A DNA stretch of 64,000 nt from Streptomyces sp. NBC_01268 (GTDB lineage: Bacteria; Actinomycetota; Actinomycetes; Streptomycetales; Streptomycetaceae). The DNA lies in contig NZ_CP108454.1 of the NCBI RefSeq assembly GCF_036240795.1, positions 2,418,001-2,482,000 of the forward strand. The letters run 5' to 3'. Below the pieces are notes generated by a model, which saw only the letters and a list, made by a program, of their open reading frames with translations, was not told the origin of the DNA and made no database searches. Shown here one piece after another: positions 37,259 through 45,953 of the stretch (its first letter is position 1; the number at the start of each line of letters is the position of its first letter). The position numbers were made by a program, and so were the translations under genes.

Positions 37259-38825
37259 TCCTTCCGCCGGCCACCGTGAGCCGGACCGGGGCCTGAGCGG
37301 TCTCGTCCGCCGGGGCCGTCGTGGGGTCGAGGGTGAAGGCCGTGAGGTCCGCCCGGTGGCCCGGTGCGATCCGGCCGGCGACCGCCTCCTCCCCCGCCGC
37401 GAGCGCCGCGTGCGTCGTCATGCCCTCCAGCGCCATGAGTCCGGTGAGCCCGGGCCGGGCCGCGGCCGCGCCGCGCGGGGCCTGTGCGGTGGCGAGGACC
37501 TGGCGGGCGTCGTAGGGGGCGATGGGCCAGTCCGAGCCGAGCGCGAGGCGGGCCCCGGCGTCCCTGAGGTCGCGGCAGCGCCAGGCCCGGCCGGCCCGCT
37601 CGTCGCCGAGCCGCCTGGACCACTCGTCGGTGCGGTCGGCGCGGGTGTACGCGGTGTGCGGAGGCTGCATCGAGGCCACGACGCCGAGCGCCGGGAAGCG
37701 GGCGAGCTGGTCGTCGGGGACGGTCTCGATGTGCTCGATCCGGTGGCGGGGGCCGGTGCCGGCGCCGAGGCCCTCCACGGTGTCCAGCACGTGCCGTACG
37801 GCCGCGTCGCCGATGGCGTGGGTGGCGGTGCCGACACCGGCGCGGTGCAGCCGCCGTACGGCGGCGGAGTACGCGGCCGGGTCGGGCCAGAAGGCGTCGG
37901 TGCCCTGGCCGTGGCAGTCGGCGTGCTCCAGCCAGGCGGTGCCGCCCTCGACGGTGCCGTCCATGAAGAACTTGACGCCGCCGATCCGCCACAGCCGCCC
38001 GGCGCGGTCCTGCAGCCGGATCAGTTCGTCCAGCTCCTCGGGGGTGGCGCCGGGCATGCACCAGGGGGCGAGGCGCAGGCGCAGCGGCAGGCCGCCGTCG
38101 GCCTCGACGGCGGCGAGCAGGCCGGGGACGTCGTGGCCGCCGAGGTCCATGACGTGGGCGCCGGTGAGTCCGGTGGCGGCCATGGCGGTGAGCAGCTCGA
38201 CGAGCCGGTCGCGGCGTTCGGCGAAGCCCTGGGCGGGGAGGACCGGGGTCATCAGGTCCATGGCGGCGTGCTCGTTGAGGTGCCCGGTGGGGCGGCCCTC
38301 AGCGTCGCAGACGATCTCGGAGCGCTGGGTGAAGGCGCGCGGTCCGTCGATGCCGGCGGCCCGCAGGGCGGCGCCGCTGGCGAGGGCGGAGTGCCCGTCG
38401 TAGAGGCGCAGGAAGGCGGGGGCGCCGTCGAGGGCCTCCTCGACGAGGTCGCGGTGGATGGGGCGCCCGCCGAAGACGTTGTGGTCGAGGCCGAAGCCGA
38501 TCACCCAGCCGGAGCGGCGTGCGGCGGCCTTGAGCGCGGCCCGCAGCCCGTCGAGGTCGGTGACGGCCGAGAGGTCGGTGCCGGCGGACATCTCCAGGCC
38601 CCAGACCGGGTGGCTGTGGGCGTCGGTGAGTCCGGGGGTGAGGGTGGCGCCGCCGAGGTCGACGACCTCGGTGCGGGGGCCTCGCCAGGCGCGGGCGTCG
38701 GTGTCGTCGCCGAGGGCGGTGATCAGTCCGTCGCGGACGGCGACAGCGGTGTGGCGGGAGGGGGCGGGGGTACGGAGGCGGGCGTCGACGAGGACGAGGT
38801 CGGGTGCGGCGTGCTCTGCGGACAC
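37236..38825 (-). CDS. TIM-barrel amidohydrolase (family 3, YtcJ-like)
   Basis: 529 residues from GTG 38825 with GGAG upstream. Metal ligands fit the amidohydrolase 3 family: TDAHSHP near residue 70, GVKFFMDGTVEGG with the carbamate-region residues, THAIGDAA, HRIEHIE and LGSDWPI. Such enzymes hydrolyse amide or imine bonds of small metabolites; YtcJ-type substrates are mostly unknown. It follows an APC permease gene on the same strand and overlaps it by 103 bases, so import and hydrolysis of one amide- or amino-acid-like compound is plausible. The divergent TetR gene probably controls both. Confidence 0.88.
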   Translation of the reverse strand: MSAEHAAPDLVLVDARLRTPAPSRHTAVAVRDGLITALGDDTDARAWRGPRTEVVDLGGATLTPGLTDAHSHPVWGLEMSAGTDLSAVTDLDGLRAALKAAARRSGWVIGFGLDHNVFGGRPIHRDLVEEALDGAPAFLRLYDGHSALASGAALRAAGIDGPRAFTQRSEIVCDAEGRPTGHLNEHAAMDLMTPVLPAQGFAERRDRLVELLTAMAATGLTGAHVMDLGGHDVPGLLAAVEADGGLPLRLRLAPWCMPGATPEELDELIRLQDRAGRLWRIGGVKFFMDGTVEGGTAWLEHADCHGQGTDAFWPDPAAYSAAVRRLHRAGVGTATHAIGDAAVRHVLDTVEGLGAGTGPRHRIEHIETVPDDQLARFPALGVVASMQPPHTAYTRADRTDEWSRRLGDERAGRAWRCRDLRDAGARLALGSDWPIAPYDARQVLATAQAPRGAAAARPGLTGLMALEGMTTHAALAAGEEAVAGRIAPGHRADLTAFTLDPTTAPADETAQAPVRLTVAGGRITYRSRS

Positions 38826-40291
38826 GAGGGGTCTCCGGGTTCCAGGGGCTCGGTGGGCGGTTCTTCGGCGAAGTGGGCGTAGACCTCGGGGCGGGTGCGG
38901 CGGAGCCGGTGCGCGAGCAGGAGGCCGAGGACGAAGACGGCGGGGACGACGGCGACGAGGACGGTGTCGACGGTGTCCGAGGCGCCGGTGAAGAGCTGGA
39001 CCTTGGAGGCGACCAGCCAGATCGCGACGGCCAGCAGGAGGGCGGCGGTGCCGGGGGCGACGAGGGTGCGCAGGGCGCCCTCGCGGTGCGGGACGCGGCG
39101 GAAGTAGCGGACCACGGCGAGGGCGGCGAGCAGCATCAGCGCCATGAGCCCGAGCATGCCGGGGGTGTTCACCCAGAGCAGCAGCTGGGCGTACGGGTCG
39201 GCGCCCGCGGCGGCGAAGCCGAGGACGACGGCGGCGCCGAGCACGGTCTGGACGGCACCGGCGACGTACGGGGAGCGGTGGCGGGGGTGGATCCGGCCGA
39301 GCGCGGCGGGCAGGACGCCCTCCTCGGCGAGGGCGAGGCCGTAGCGGTTGATCGCGTTGTGGAAGGCGAGCAGCGAGGCGATGATGCTGGTCACGATGAA
39401 GACGTGCATCAGGTCGGCGGCCCAGGGGCCGACGTACGTGGTGATCGCGGCGAAGAAGAGGCCGCCGGGGTCGTCGGTGGCGGCTGCGACGACCCGGTCG
39501 TCGCCGAAGGCCTGGATGACGGTCCAGACGACGAACGCGTAGAACAGGCCGAGGAAGGCGACCGCGATGTAGGTGGCGCGGGGGATGGTGCGGTCGGGGT
39601 CGCGGGCCTCGCGGCGGTAGATCACCGTGGACTCGAAGCCGGTGAAGGCCGAGAAGGCGAAGGCGAGGACGGCCGCGGTGCCGGGGACGAGCACGTTGCC
39701 GGGGGCGAAGGAGGCGAGCGAGAGTCCGCCGGCGCCGCCCCGGAGCAGGACGCCGCCGGCCAGCAGCAGGAGTATGCCGGTCTCGGCGACGAGCAGGACG
39801 CCGAGGACCTTGGCGCCGAAGTCGATGGAGCGGTAGCCGCCGTACCAGACGAGCAGCAGGCCGGCGAGGGCGATCGGCAGCCAGGGCAGGTCGACGCCCC
39901 CCAGGGCGTGGGCGGTGTCGGCGGTGGCGGAGCCGAGGAGTCCGTAGACGCCGATCTCCATGCCGTTGTAGCCGACCATGGCGACGAGGGCGGCGGCGAT
40001 GCCGACGGGCTTGCCGAGGCCCTGGGCGATGTACGCGTAGAAGGCGCCGCCGCTGCGGACGTGGCGGCTCATGGTGGTGAAGCCGACGGCGAAGACGGCC
40101 AGGGTGACGCCGGCCAGGAGGTAGCCGACGGGGGTGCCGATGCCGCCGAGGACGAGGGCTATGGGGGCGACTCCGGCCATCACGGTGAGCGGGGCGGCGG
40201 CGGAGACGACGAAGAAGGAGATGTCGGCGGTGGTGAGGCTGCCGGTCCTCAGCTCGGGTCGTGGTGGCTCGTCGGCGGTGCGGGAGGACAT
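38723..40291 (-). CDS. APC-superfamily amino acid/amine permease
   Basis: 522 residues from ATG 40291. Twelve membrane helices are expected, beginning ISFFVVSAAAPLTVMAGVAPIALVLGGIG; the segment SGGAFYAYIAQGLGKPVG and the helix containing FSAFTGFESTVIYRREARDPDRTIP are signatures of the amino acid/polyamine permease family. The C-terminal ~50 residues (EEPPTEPLEPGDPS, then a Ser/Pro-rich tail) are read from DNA that also encodes the start of the amidohydrolase in another frame. That tail may be non-native, caused by loss of an earlier stop. The promoter region shared with the TetR gene carries a good palindrome. Confidence 0.9.
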   Translation of the reverse strand: MSSRTADEPPRPELRTGSLTTADISFFVVSAAAPLTVMAGVAPIALVLGGIGTPVGYLLAGVTLAVFAVGFTTMSRHVRSGGAFYAYIAQGLGKPVGIAAALVAMVGYNGMEIGVYGLLGSATADTAHALGGVDLPWLPIALAGLLLVWYGGYRSIDFGAKVLGVLLVAETGILLLLAGGVLLRGGAGGLSLASFAPGNVLVPGTAAVLAFAFSAFTGFESTVIYRREARDPDRTIPRATYIAVAFLGLFYAFVVWTVIQAFGDDRVVAAATDDPGGLFFAAITTYVGPWAADLMHVFIVTSIIASLLAFHNAINRYGLALAEEGVLPAALGRIHPRHRSPYVAGAVQTVLGAAVVLGFAAAGADPYAQLLLWVNTPGMLGLMALMLLAALAVVRYFRRVPHREGALRTLVAPGTAALLLAVAIWLVASKVQLFTGASDTVDTVLVAVVPAVFVLGLLLAHRLRRTRPEVYAHFAEEPPTEPLEPGDPSCPQSTPHPTSSSSTPASVPPPPPATPLSPSATD

Positions 40292-40324
40292 GGGTGGGGA
40301 GGCCCTTCTGCGGCAGGAGCAGGA

Positions 40325-40343
40325 AACCTAAAGCCTTTCGGTT
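40325..40343. promoter_or_regulatory. Candidate TetR operator AACC-n-AAAG-n-CTTT-n-GGTT
   Basis: A 19-bp near-perfect palindrome with arms AACCtAAAG and CTTTcGGTT around a central C has a single mismatch pair. It lies in the 111-base divergent region between the permease ATG (40291) and the TetR ATG (40403), the expected place for repression of both. Confidence 0.65.
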
Positions 40344-40402
40344 GGCGCAATGTAGCCTCGGGTCCAACGATCCGGGAAGACCTGAACAGGGGGAAAACCT
40401 TC

Positions 40403-41017
40403 ATGGGCCGGCCGCGCACACCCCTCCTCGACCGGGAGCGCATCACCACCACGGCGCTCGAACTCGTCGACGAGCAGGGCGACTTCAGCGTGCCGCAGAT
40501 CGCCCGGAGACTGGGCGTGCAGACGGCCTCGGTGTACCACCATGTGGACGGCCGGGACGGCATCGTCGAGTTGCTGCGGGAGCGGGTCTGCGACGCGATC
40601 GACGGCGGCGCGCTCGACCGGGAGCCCTGGGACACGGCCATGGCCGCCTGGGCCCGCTCCTACCGCGCCGCCTTCGCCGCCCACCCGCGCGCGATCCCGC
40701 TCCTCACCACCTCGCCGGTGCGCGCGCCCAGGGTGCTCCTCCAGTACGAGAAGGCCGTCGTCCGGCTCCTGGGCGCGGGCTTCCCGCTCGCGGACGTGAT
40801 GCCGGTGATCATCGCCCTGGAGAACCTGGTGCTCGGCTCGGCCCTCGACATGGCCGCACCCGAGGCCATGTGGGAGCTCACCGACGAGACGGCCACGCCC
40901 CAACTGGCCCGCGCGCTGGCCGAGGTCGCCGAGGGACGCACGGACGCGGCCTTCGAGCTGGCGCTCGCGGGCTACCTGGAACACTGCCGGAGACGGCTCG
41001 ACGCCGCCACCCCCTGA
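40403..41017 (+). CDS. TetR-family regulator (TetR_C type)
   Basis: 204 residues from ATG 40403 (GGGGGAA upstream). The HTH reads LDRERITTTALELVDEQGDFSVPQIARRLGVQTASVYHHVDGRDGIVELL, and the C-terminal part is of the TetR_C class (WDTAMAAWARSYRAAFAAHPRAIPLL, MPVIIALENLVLGSALDMAAPEAMW). It is divergent from the permease-amidohydrolase pair and most likely senses their substrate or product. The small membrane gene at 41035 follows after 17 bases and may be cotranscribed. Confidence 0.9.
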   Translation: MGRPRTPLLDRERITTTALELVDEQGDFSVPQIARRLGVQTASVYHHVDGRDGIVELLRERVCDAIDGGALDREPWDTAMAAWARSYRAAFAAHPRAIPLLTTSPVRAPRVLLQYEKAVVRLLGAGFPLADVMPVIIALENLVLGSALDMAAPEAMWELTDETATPQLARALAEVAEGRTDAAFELALAGYLEHCRRRLDAATP

Positions 41018-41034
41018 CCAAGGAGAACAGCACC

Positions 41035-41244
41035 GTGGCCATCCTCATCCTGTCCGTCCTCGTCGTCCTCGCCGCCCTGGGCTGCGGCTGTGTCGTCTGG
41101 GCGGCCCGGGGCGGCCCGCGCTGGGCGCGCGGCGTGGCCGCCACGACCCTGGCGGCGGGCGAACTGGCGCGCGGCGTCAGCCGGTCGAGCCGGAAGTGGA
41201 ACGGCGGCGAGGGCGTGGACGGCGACGGGAGCGGCGGGGCGTAG
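41035..41244 (+). CDS. 69-residue single-helix membrane protein
   Basis: GTG 41035 has AAGGAG at about 41019-41024. One hydrophobic helix (ILILSVLVVLAALGCGCVVWAA) is followed by a basic, Gly-rich cytoplasmic tail (RGGPRWARGVA...SRKWNGGEGVDGDGSGGA). It contains two close Cys residues within the helix end (CGC). No family is recognised. Placement right after the TetR gene suggests an operon; coding status is likely because of the good ribosome site and hydrophobic pattern. Confidence 0.55.
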   Translation: MAILILSVLVVLAALGCGCVVWAARGGPRWARGVAATTLAAGELARGVSRSSRKWNGGEGVDGDGSGGA

Positions 41245-41361
41245 GAGCCTGCCGGGTCCGACGGGGCCGGGTCCAGGTGGGGCCGGTCCGGGCGGGGGGG
41301 CTCGGCGGCGCCGGTCGCGACGGCCCGGCAGGGGTACGGCCACCCCACTATGCACCCCATG

Positions 41362-41380
41362 TATACACACTACGTATAGT
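41362..41380 (+). promoter_or_regulatory. -10 element and overlapping dyad before the 151-residue membrane protein
   Basis: TATAGT at 41375-41380 lies seven bases before ATG 41388, the geometry of a leaderless promoter. It overlaps a TATAC-n7-GTATA dyad (41362-41378), which could be a repressor site. No clear -35 is seen. Confidence 0.45.
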
Positions 41381-41387
41381 CCCGCGC

Positions 41388-41843
41388 ATGACCACCGTCT
41401 CACGCCCGTTCAAAGCTCTGGCCGTCTCCTCGCTCGGCGTCGCCGCCTCGCATCTGATCCTCTCCGACACCCTCTACCTGGGCTTCGCCGGACAGGCCTC
41501 GGCGACGCTGGGCGGCGGGCCGGCCTACTCCGCGGACCAGGCGTTCACCACGGCGCTCGTGAACACGGCGCTCGTGATGCCGCTGGTGCTCTGGATCGGT
41601 CTGCGGATCTCCGGCGAGCGGCGGCTGTGGCTGACCGTGACGACGGGGACCTTCGCCTGGATCTGCGCGGTGTGGAACGGCGTCGACCACCTCGACGACG
41701 CCCCCGGCGCGCTGCTGCCGCTGCGCTCGATGCTCCTCGTGGCGGCCGTGACCGCGGTCGCCTCGCTGATCCCGACGAGCGCCCTGCGCCGCGCTACGCG
41801 CCGTAGAAGCGCTCCTCCACCACCGCCCGCGCCCGGCGCGTGA
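41388..41843 (+). CDS. Four-helix membrane protein of unknown function
   Basis: 151 residues from ATG 41388, probably leaderless. Hydrophobic segments: FKALAVSSLGVAASHLILSDTLYLGF, TTALVNTALVMPLVLWIGLRI, LWLTVTTGTFAWICAVWNGVDH and SMLLVAAVTAVASLIPTSAL. The tail is Arg/Pro-rich (RRATRRRSAPPPPPAPGA). No known family is recognised. The last 50 bases overlap the 3' end of the convergent glnE gene, and the Pro-rich tail is the product of that overlap, so the gene may once have ended earlier. Confidence 0.65.
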   Translation: MTTVSRPFKALAVSSLGVAASHLILSDTLYLGFAGQASATLGGGPAYSADQAFTTALVNTALVMPLVLWIGLRISGERRLWLTVTTGTFAWICAVWNGVDHLDDAPGALLPLRSMLLVAAVTAVASLIPTSALRRATRRRSAPPPPPAPGA

Positions 41844-44781
41844 TCCGGCGGTAGTCGTCGACCATCTCGCCGACGTGGCCCGGGCCGTAGCCCAGATAGC
41901 GCCCGACCGCGGCCAGTTCGCGCGGCTCGGAGGGGAAGGTGTCGCCGGGGCGGCCGCGGACCAGCATCACCGCGTTGCGCACCCGGGTCGCCAGGACCCA
42001 GGCCTCGTCCAGGATCTGGGCCTCGTCCGTGGCGATCAGCTCCGCCGCGTGGGCCGCGGCCAGCGCCTCGCGGGTCCGGGTGGTGCGCAGACCGGGCTCG
42101 GCCCAGCCGTGCCGCATCTGGAGCAGCTGCACCGTCCACTCGACGTCGCTCAGGCCGCCACGGCCCAGCTTGGCGTGGAGGGTCGGGTCGGCGCCGCGCG
42201 GCAGCCGCTCGGTCTCCATCCGGGCCTTGAGCCGCCGGATCTCGCGCACCGCGTCCTCACGCAGCCCCTCCACGGGGTAGCGCAACGGGTCGGCGAGCTC
42301 GACGAACCGGGCGCCCAGCTCGGCGTCGCCGGCCATCGGCTCGGCGCGCAGCAGGGCCTGGCTCTCCCAGACCAGCGACCAGCGCCGGTAGTAGGCCTCG
42401 TAGGACTTGAGGGTGCGGACCATGGGGCCGCTCTTGCCCTCCGGCCGCAGATCGGCGTCGATGAGCAACGGCGGGTCGGCGGTGGGGAGTTGGAGCAGTC
42501 TGCGCATCTCGGCGACGACCCGGTTGGCGGCCCGGGAGGCCTCCTGCTCGTCGACGCCCTCGCGCGGCTCGTGCACGAACAGCACGTCCGCGTCGGAGCC
42601 GTAGCCGAGTTCGTGTCCGCCGAAGCGGCCCATGCCGATCACCGCGAACCGGGTGGGCAGTTCGTCGCCCCACTCGGCCCGCACGGCGGCCCGGAGCGCG
42701 CCGGCGAGGGTGGCCGCGTTGAGGTCGGTGACGGCCTTGCCGACCCGGTCCACGAGGGCGCCGGGGTCGGGTTCGCGGGGGCTGTCCTCCGTGCCGTACG
42801 AGCGGATGAGGTCGGCGGCGGCGGTGCGGAACAGTTCCCGGCGGCGCACACCGCGGGCCGCGGCCACCGCCTGCTCGGCGCCGTCCGCGCGGCCGACGGC
42901 GGCGAGCACCTCCTGCTCCAGGTGTTCCCTTCCGCGCGGCTTGAGGCCCTCCGGGTCGCCGAGGATCGCGACCGCCTCGGGGGCACGCAGCAGCAGGTCG
43001 GGGGCGAGCCGGCCGGCGGACAGGACCCGGGCCAGGTTCTCGGCGGCGGCGCCCTCGTCGCGCAGCAGCCGCAGGTACCAGGGGGTCTTGCCGAGCGCGT
43101 CGGAGACCTTGCGGAAGCCGAGCAGGCCGGCGTCCGGGTCGGCGGAGTCGGCGAACCAGCCGAGCAGCACCGGCAGCAGGGTGCGCTGGATGGCGGCCTT
43201 GCGGCTGACGCCGGAGGACAGCGCCTCCAGGTGGCGCAGGGCGGCGGACGGGTCGGCGTAGCCGAGCGCTTCGAGGCGCTGGCCGGCCGCCTTGGGGCTG
43301 AGCCGGATCTCGCCGGGGGCGAGCTGGGCGACGGCGTCGAGGAGCGGGCGGTAGAACAGCTTCTCGTGCAGGCGGCGCACCACGGCCGCGTGCCGCTTCC
43401 ACTCCTTGTTGAGCTCGGCGACCGGGTCGGTGCGCAGACCCAGGGAGCGCCCGAGGCGGCGCAGGTCGGCCTCGCCCTCCGGGACGAGGTGGGTGCGGCG
43501 CAGCCGGTAGAGCTGGATGCGGTGTTCCATCGCGCGCAGGAAGCGGTACGCGTCGTCGAGCTGGGCGGCGTCGGCGCGGCCGACGTAGCCGCCGGCGGCG
43601 AGGGCGGCGAGCGCGTCGAGGGTGCTGCCGCTGTGCAGGGTGGCGTCGCTGCGGCCGTGCACGAGCTGGAGGAGCTGGACGGCGAACTCGACGTCCCGCA
43701 GACCGCCGGGGCCCAGCTTCAGCTCGCGTTCGACCTGGGCGGCGGGGATGTTGTCGACCACCCGGCGGCGCATCTTCTGCACGTCGGGGACGAAGTTCTC
43801 GCGCTCGGCGGCGTGCCAGACGAGCGGGGAGACGGCGTCGATGTAGGCCGCGCCGAGCTCGGGGTCGCCGGCCACCGGGCGCGCCTTCAACAGGGCCTGG
43901 AACTCCCAGGTCTTGGCCCAGCGCTGGTAGTAGGCGAGGTGGGAGGAGAGGGTGCGCACGAGCGGGCCGTTGCGCCCCTCGGGGCGGAGGTTGGCGTCGA
44001 CCGGCCAGATGGTGCCCTCGACGGTGGTCTCGGAGCAGATCCGCATGAGGTGGGAGGCGAGCCGGGTCGCGGCCTGGATCGCCTTGCCCTCGTCCGCGCC
44101 CTCGGCCGGCTCGCCGACGAAGATGACGTCGACGTCGGAGACGTAGTTGAGTTCGCGGCCGCCGCACTTGCCCATGGCGATGACGGCGAGCCGGCACAGG
44201 GCGGCGTCCTCGGGCGCGTCGGCCGAGGCCAGGGCGAGGGCGGCGCGCAGGGTGGCGGTGGCGAGGTCGGCGAGCTCGGCGGCGGTCTGGGCGACCAGGG
44301 TGGTGCCGCACACGTCGCGGGCGGCGATGGCCAGCAGGCAGCGCCGGTAGGCGACCCGCAGCGAGACCGGGTCGGTGGCCTCGGCGAGGCCCCGCTCGAA
44401 GTCGGCGACGCCCGGGTGCAGGTCGGCGGCCTCGTACGTGACGAGGGCCTGCCAGTCGTGCGGATGGCGGGCCAGGTGGTCGGCGAGCGCCTCGGAGGCG
44501 CCGAGCACGCCGAGCAGCCGGTCGCGGAAGGGCTTGGCGGAGAGCAGCGTGGTGGTGAGCGCCGGGCGCTCGGCCTCGGGCTGCGCCTCGACGAGCCGGA
44601 CCAGGCCGCGCAGCGCGAGGTCGGGGTCGGCGGTGCCGCCGAGGGCGTCGAGGAGCACCGGATCGCCGCGCAGGGCGGCCAGCTCGTCCAGGTCGAGCAG
44701 TCGTTCGGCGGCGGACGGATCGGTGAACCCGTGCCGCAGCAGCCTGCTGAACGTGCTGCTCCTGCGTCCCGGCACCGTCAT
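41794..44781 (-). CDS. glnE: Glutamine-synthetase adenylyltransferase/deadenylylase
   Basis: 995 residues from ATG 44781, with GGAGGGAG upstream. It has the two nucleotidyltransferase halves of GlnE: the first carries GKCGGRELNYVSDVDVIFVGE near residue 206, and the second carries GRFGGHELGYGSDADVLFVHE near residue 720. Each includes the G-x11-DxD metal site. Linker segments such as LRDVEFAVQLLQLVHGR and LSDVEWTVQLLQMRHG are also repeated. It adds or removes AMP on the conserved Tyr of type I GlnA according to nitrogen state. GlnII lacks that site. It is monocistronic and divergent from the VOC gene. Confidence 0.97.
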   Translation of the reverse strand: MTVPGRRSSTFSRLLRHGFTDPSAAERLLDLDELAALRGDPVLLDALGGTADPDLALRGLVRLVEAQPEAERPALTTTLLSAKPFRDRLLGVLGASEALADHLARHPHDWQALVTYEAADLHPGVADFERGLAEATDPVSLRVAYRRCLLAIAARDVCGTTLVAQTAAELADLATATLRAALALASADAPEDAALCRLAVIAMGKCGGRELNYVSDVDVIFVGEPAEGADEGKAIQAATRLASHLMRICSETTVEGTIWPVDANLRPEGRNGPLVRTLSSHLAYYQRWAKTWEFQALLKARPVAGDPELGAAYIDAVSPLVWHAAERENFVPDVQKMRRRVVDNIPAAQVERELKLGPGGLRDVEFAVQLLQLVHGRSDATLHSGSTLDALAALAAGGYVGRADAAQLDDAYRFLRAMEHRIQLYRLRRTHLVPEGEADLRRLGRSLGLRTDPVAELNKEWKRHAAVVRRLHEKLFYRPLLDAVAQLAPGEIRLSPKAAGQRLEALGYADPSAALRHLEALSSGVSRKAAIQRTLLPVLLGWFADSADPDAGLLGFRKVSDALGKTPWYLRLLRDEGAAAENLARVLSAGRLAPDLLLRAPEAVAILGDPEGLKPRGREHLEQEVLAAVGRADGAEQAVAAARGVRRRELFRTAAADLIRSYGTEDSPREPDPGALVDRVGKAVTDLNAATLAGALRAAVRAEWGDELPTRFAVIGMGRFGGHELGYGSDADVLFVHEPREGVDEQEASRAANRVVAEMRRLLQLPTADPPLLIDADLRPEGKSGPMVRTLKSYEAYYRRWSLVWESQALLRAEPMAGDAELGARFVELADPLRYPVEGLREDAVREIRRLKARMETERLPRGADPTLHAKLGRGGLSDVEWTVQLLQMRHGWAEPGLRTTRTREALAAAHAAELIATDEAQILDEAWVLATRVRNAVMLVRGRPGDTFPSEPRELAAVGRYLGYGPGHVGEMVDDYRRITRRARAVVEERFYGA

Positions 44782-44934
44782 GCCGCCGCTCCCTCCACCG
44801 GTCGTTCCAGCCCCCGGACGAGCCTATCCGGCGAACGGCCGACTTGGCGTTTCGAGGTGCGTGGCGGGCGTGCTTCGGACACGGTGGTACGGCCGGAACC
44901 GCACCGGACACCGCACCGACCGAGGAGCCCGAAC

Positions 44935-45366
44935 GTGAACTGGACCCTGGAAGTCGTCCCCGTCCCCGTCACCGACCTGGACCGGGCCAAGGAGTTCTAC
45001 GCCGACCAGTGCGGTTTCAAGGTCGATCTGGACCAGGAGGTGGCGCCGGGCATCCGGATCGTCCAGATCACCCCGCCGGGCTCGCGCTGTTCGCTCACGC
45101 TGATCCAGGGCATGCCGCCGTTCCCCGGCACCCGCGAGATGGCCCCCGGCACCCTGCACGGCCTCCAGCTCTGCGTGACCGACATCGAGGGGGCCCGGAA
45201 CGAGCTCGTCGAGGCGGGCGTGGACGTGTCCCCGGTGATGCACGTGGGCGCGACGGGCTGGGAGGAGGGCAAGGGCCAGACCTGGAACTCGTTCCTGACC
45301 TTCGCGGACCCGGACGGCAACGGCTGGGTGGTCCAGGAGGCCCCGTCGGATCTGTCCGAGCGCTGA
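44935..45366 (+). CDS. VOC/glyoxalase-superfamily protein
   Basis: 143 residues from GTG 44935 with GAGGAG upstream. The fold begins VVPVPVTDLDRAKEFYADQCGFKVD, and the second half has LCVTDIEGARNELVEAGVDV and DPDGNGWVVQEA, the usual betaalphabetabetabeta VOC layout. The typical metal ligands are partly conserved (His in TLHGLQLCVTD and Glu near the C-terminus). Function could be glyoxalase, dioxygenase or resistance protein; neighbours give no hint. It is divergent from glnE and convergent with the GNAT gene, only 3 bases apart. Confidence 0.85.
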   Translation: MNWTLEVVPVPVTDLDRAKEFYADQCGFKVDLDQEVAPGIRIVQITPPGSRCSLTLIQGMPPFPGTREMAPGTLHGLQLCVTDIEGARNELVEAGVDVSPVMHVGATGWEEGKGQTWNSFLTFADPDGNGWVVQEAPSDLSER

Positions 45367-45369
45367 GCC

Positions 45370-45879
45370 CTACCGCTCCTGGAGGACGATCCGGTAGTTC
45401 CGCACGGTCTCGTCCTCGCCCTCGTACGCCATCCCCGCGCGCTCCATCACCCGCTGCGAGGCGACGTTGTCCAGGTTCGCGTCGCCCCGCACGGCCGTGG
45501 CACCGGCCTCGCGGGCACGGCCGATCAGGGCCCGCAGCGCCTCGGTCGCGAAGCCCTGCCCCCGGAACGCCGGCACGAGCCCGTACCCGACGGTGACGAC
45601 CCCGTCCGGCCCGGGCGGCCGGTGGAACCCGATCCCCCCGATGACGACGTCGTCCTCGTCGCGCACGCGTATGGCGTACGGCCGGTAGGCACCGGGGTCG
45701 CCGCGCTCGGCGACCCCGGCGAGGAAGGCCCGCGCGCTGGCGACGTCCCCGACCCCCGGATACTCCGCGGCCCAGCGCTCCCCGGCCGCGGGCCGGGCGT
45801 CGACGATGCGCTGCGCGTCGCCGAAGGAGAGCGGGTGCAGGACCAGCCGGCCCGTTTCGATGATCTTCGTTTCCCTCAC
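45370..45879 (-). CDS. GNAT-family N-acetyltransferase (RimJ-like)
   Basis: 169 residues from GTG 45879. The start TGRLVLHPLSFGDAQRIVDAR is typical of the RimJ/RimL branch. The acetyl-CoA site is VGYGLVPAFRGQGFATEALRALI (Q/RxxGxG/A), followed by DANLDNVASQRVMERAGM. It could acetylate a protein N-terminus, an amino-sugar or an amine. It lies between a VOC gene and glnA2 on the glnA2 strand, 74 bases after glnA2, and may be cotranscribed with it. Confidence 0.88.
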   Translation of the reverse strand: MRETKIIETGRLVLHPLSFGDAQRIVDARPAAGERWAAEYPGVGDVASARAFLAGVAERGDPGAYRPYAIRVRDEDDVVIGGIGFHRPPGPDGVVTVGYGLVPAFRGQGFATEALRALIGRAREAGATAVRGDANLDNVASQRVMERAGMAYEGEDETVRNYRIVLQER

Positions 45880-45953
45880 GCGCCGAAGTCTCGGCCGACC
45901 GGCGGCCGGGCGCAACGGAATTGCCCGGCCGTTCCCGCACGGCGCCGCGGCGC

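Noticed and set aside
41875..44900. Long + strand open frame over glnE
   Set aside because: Shadow of glnE; only its last part, from GTG 44935, is a real VOC gene.
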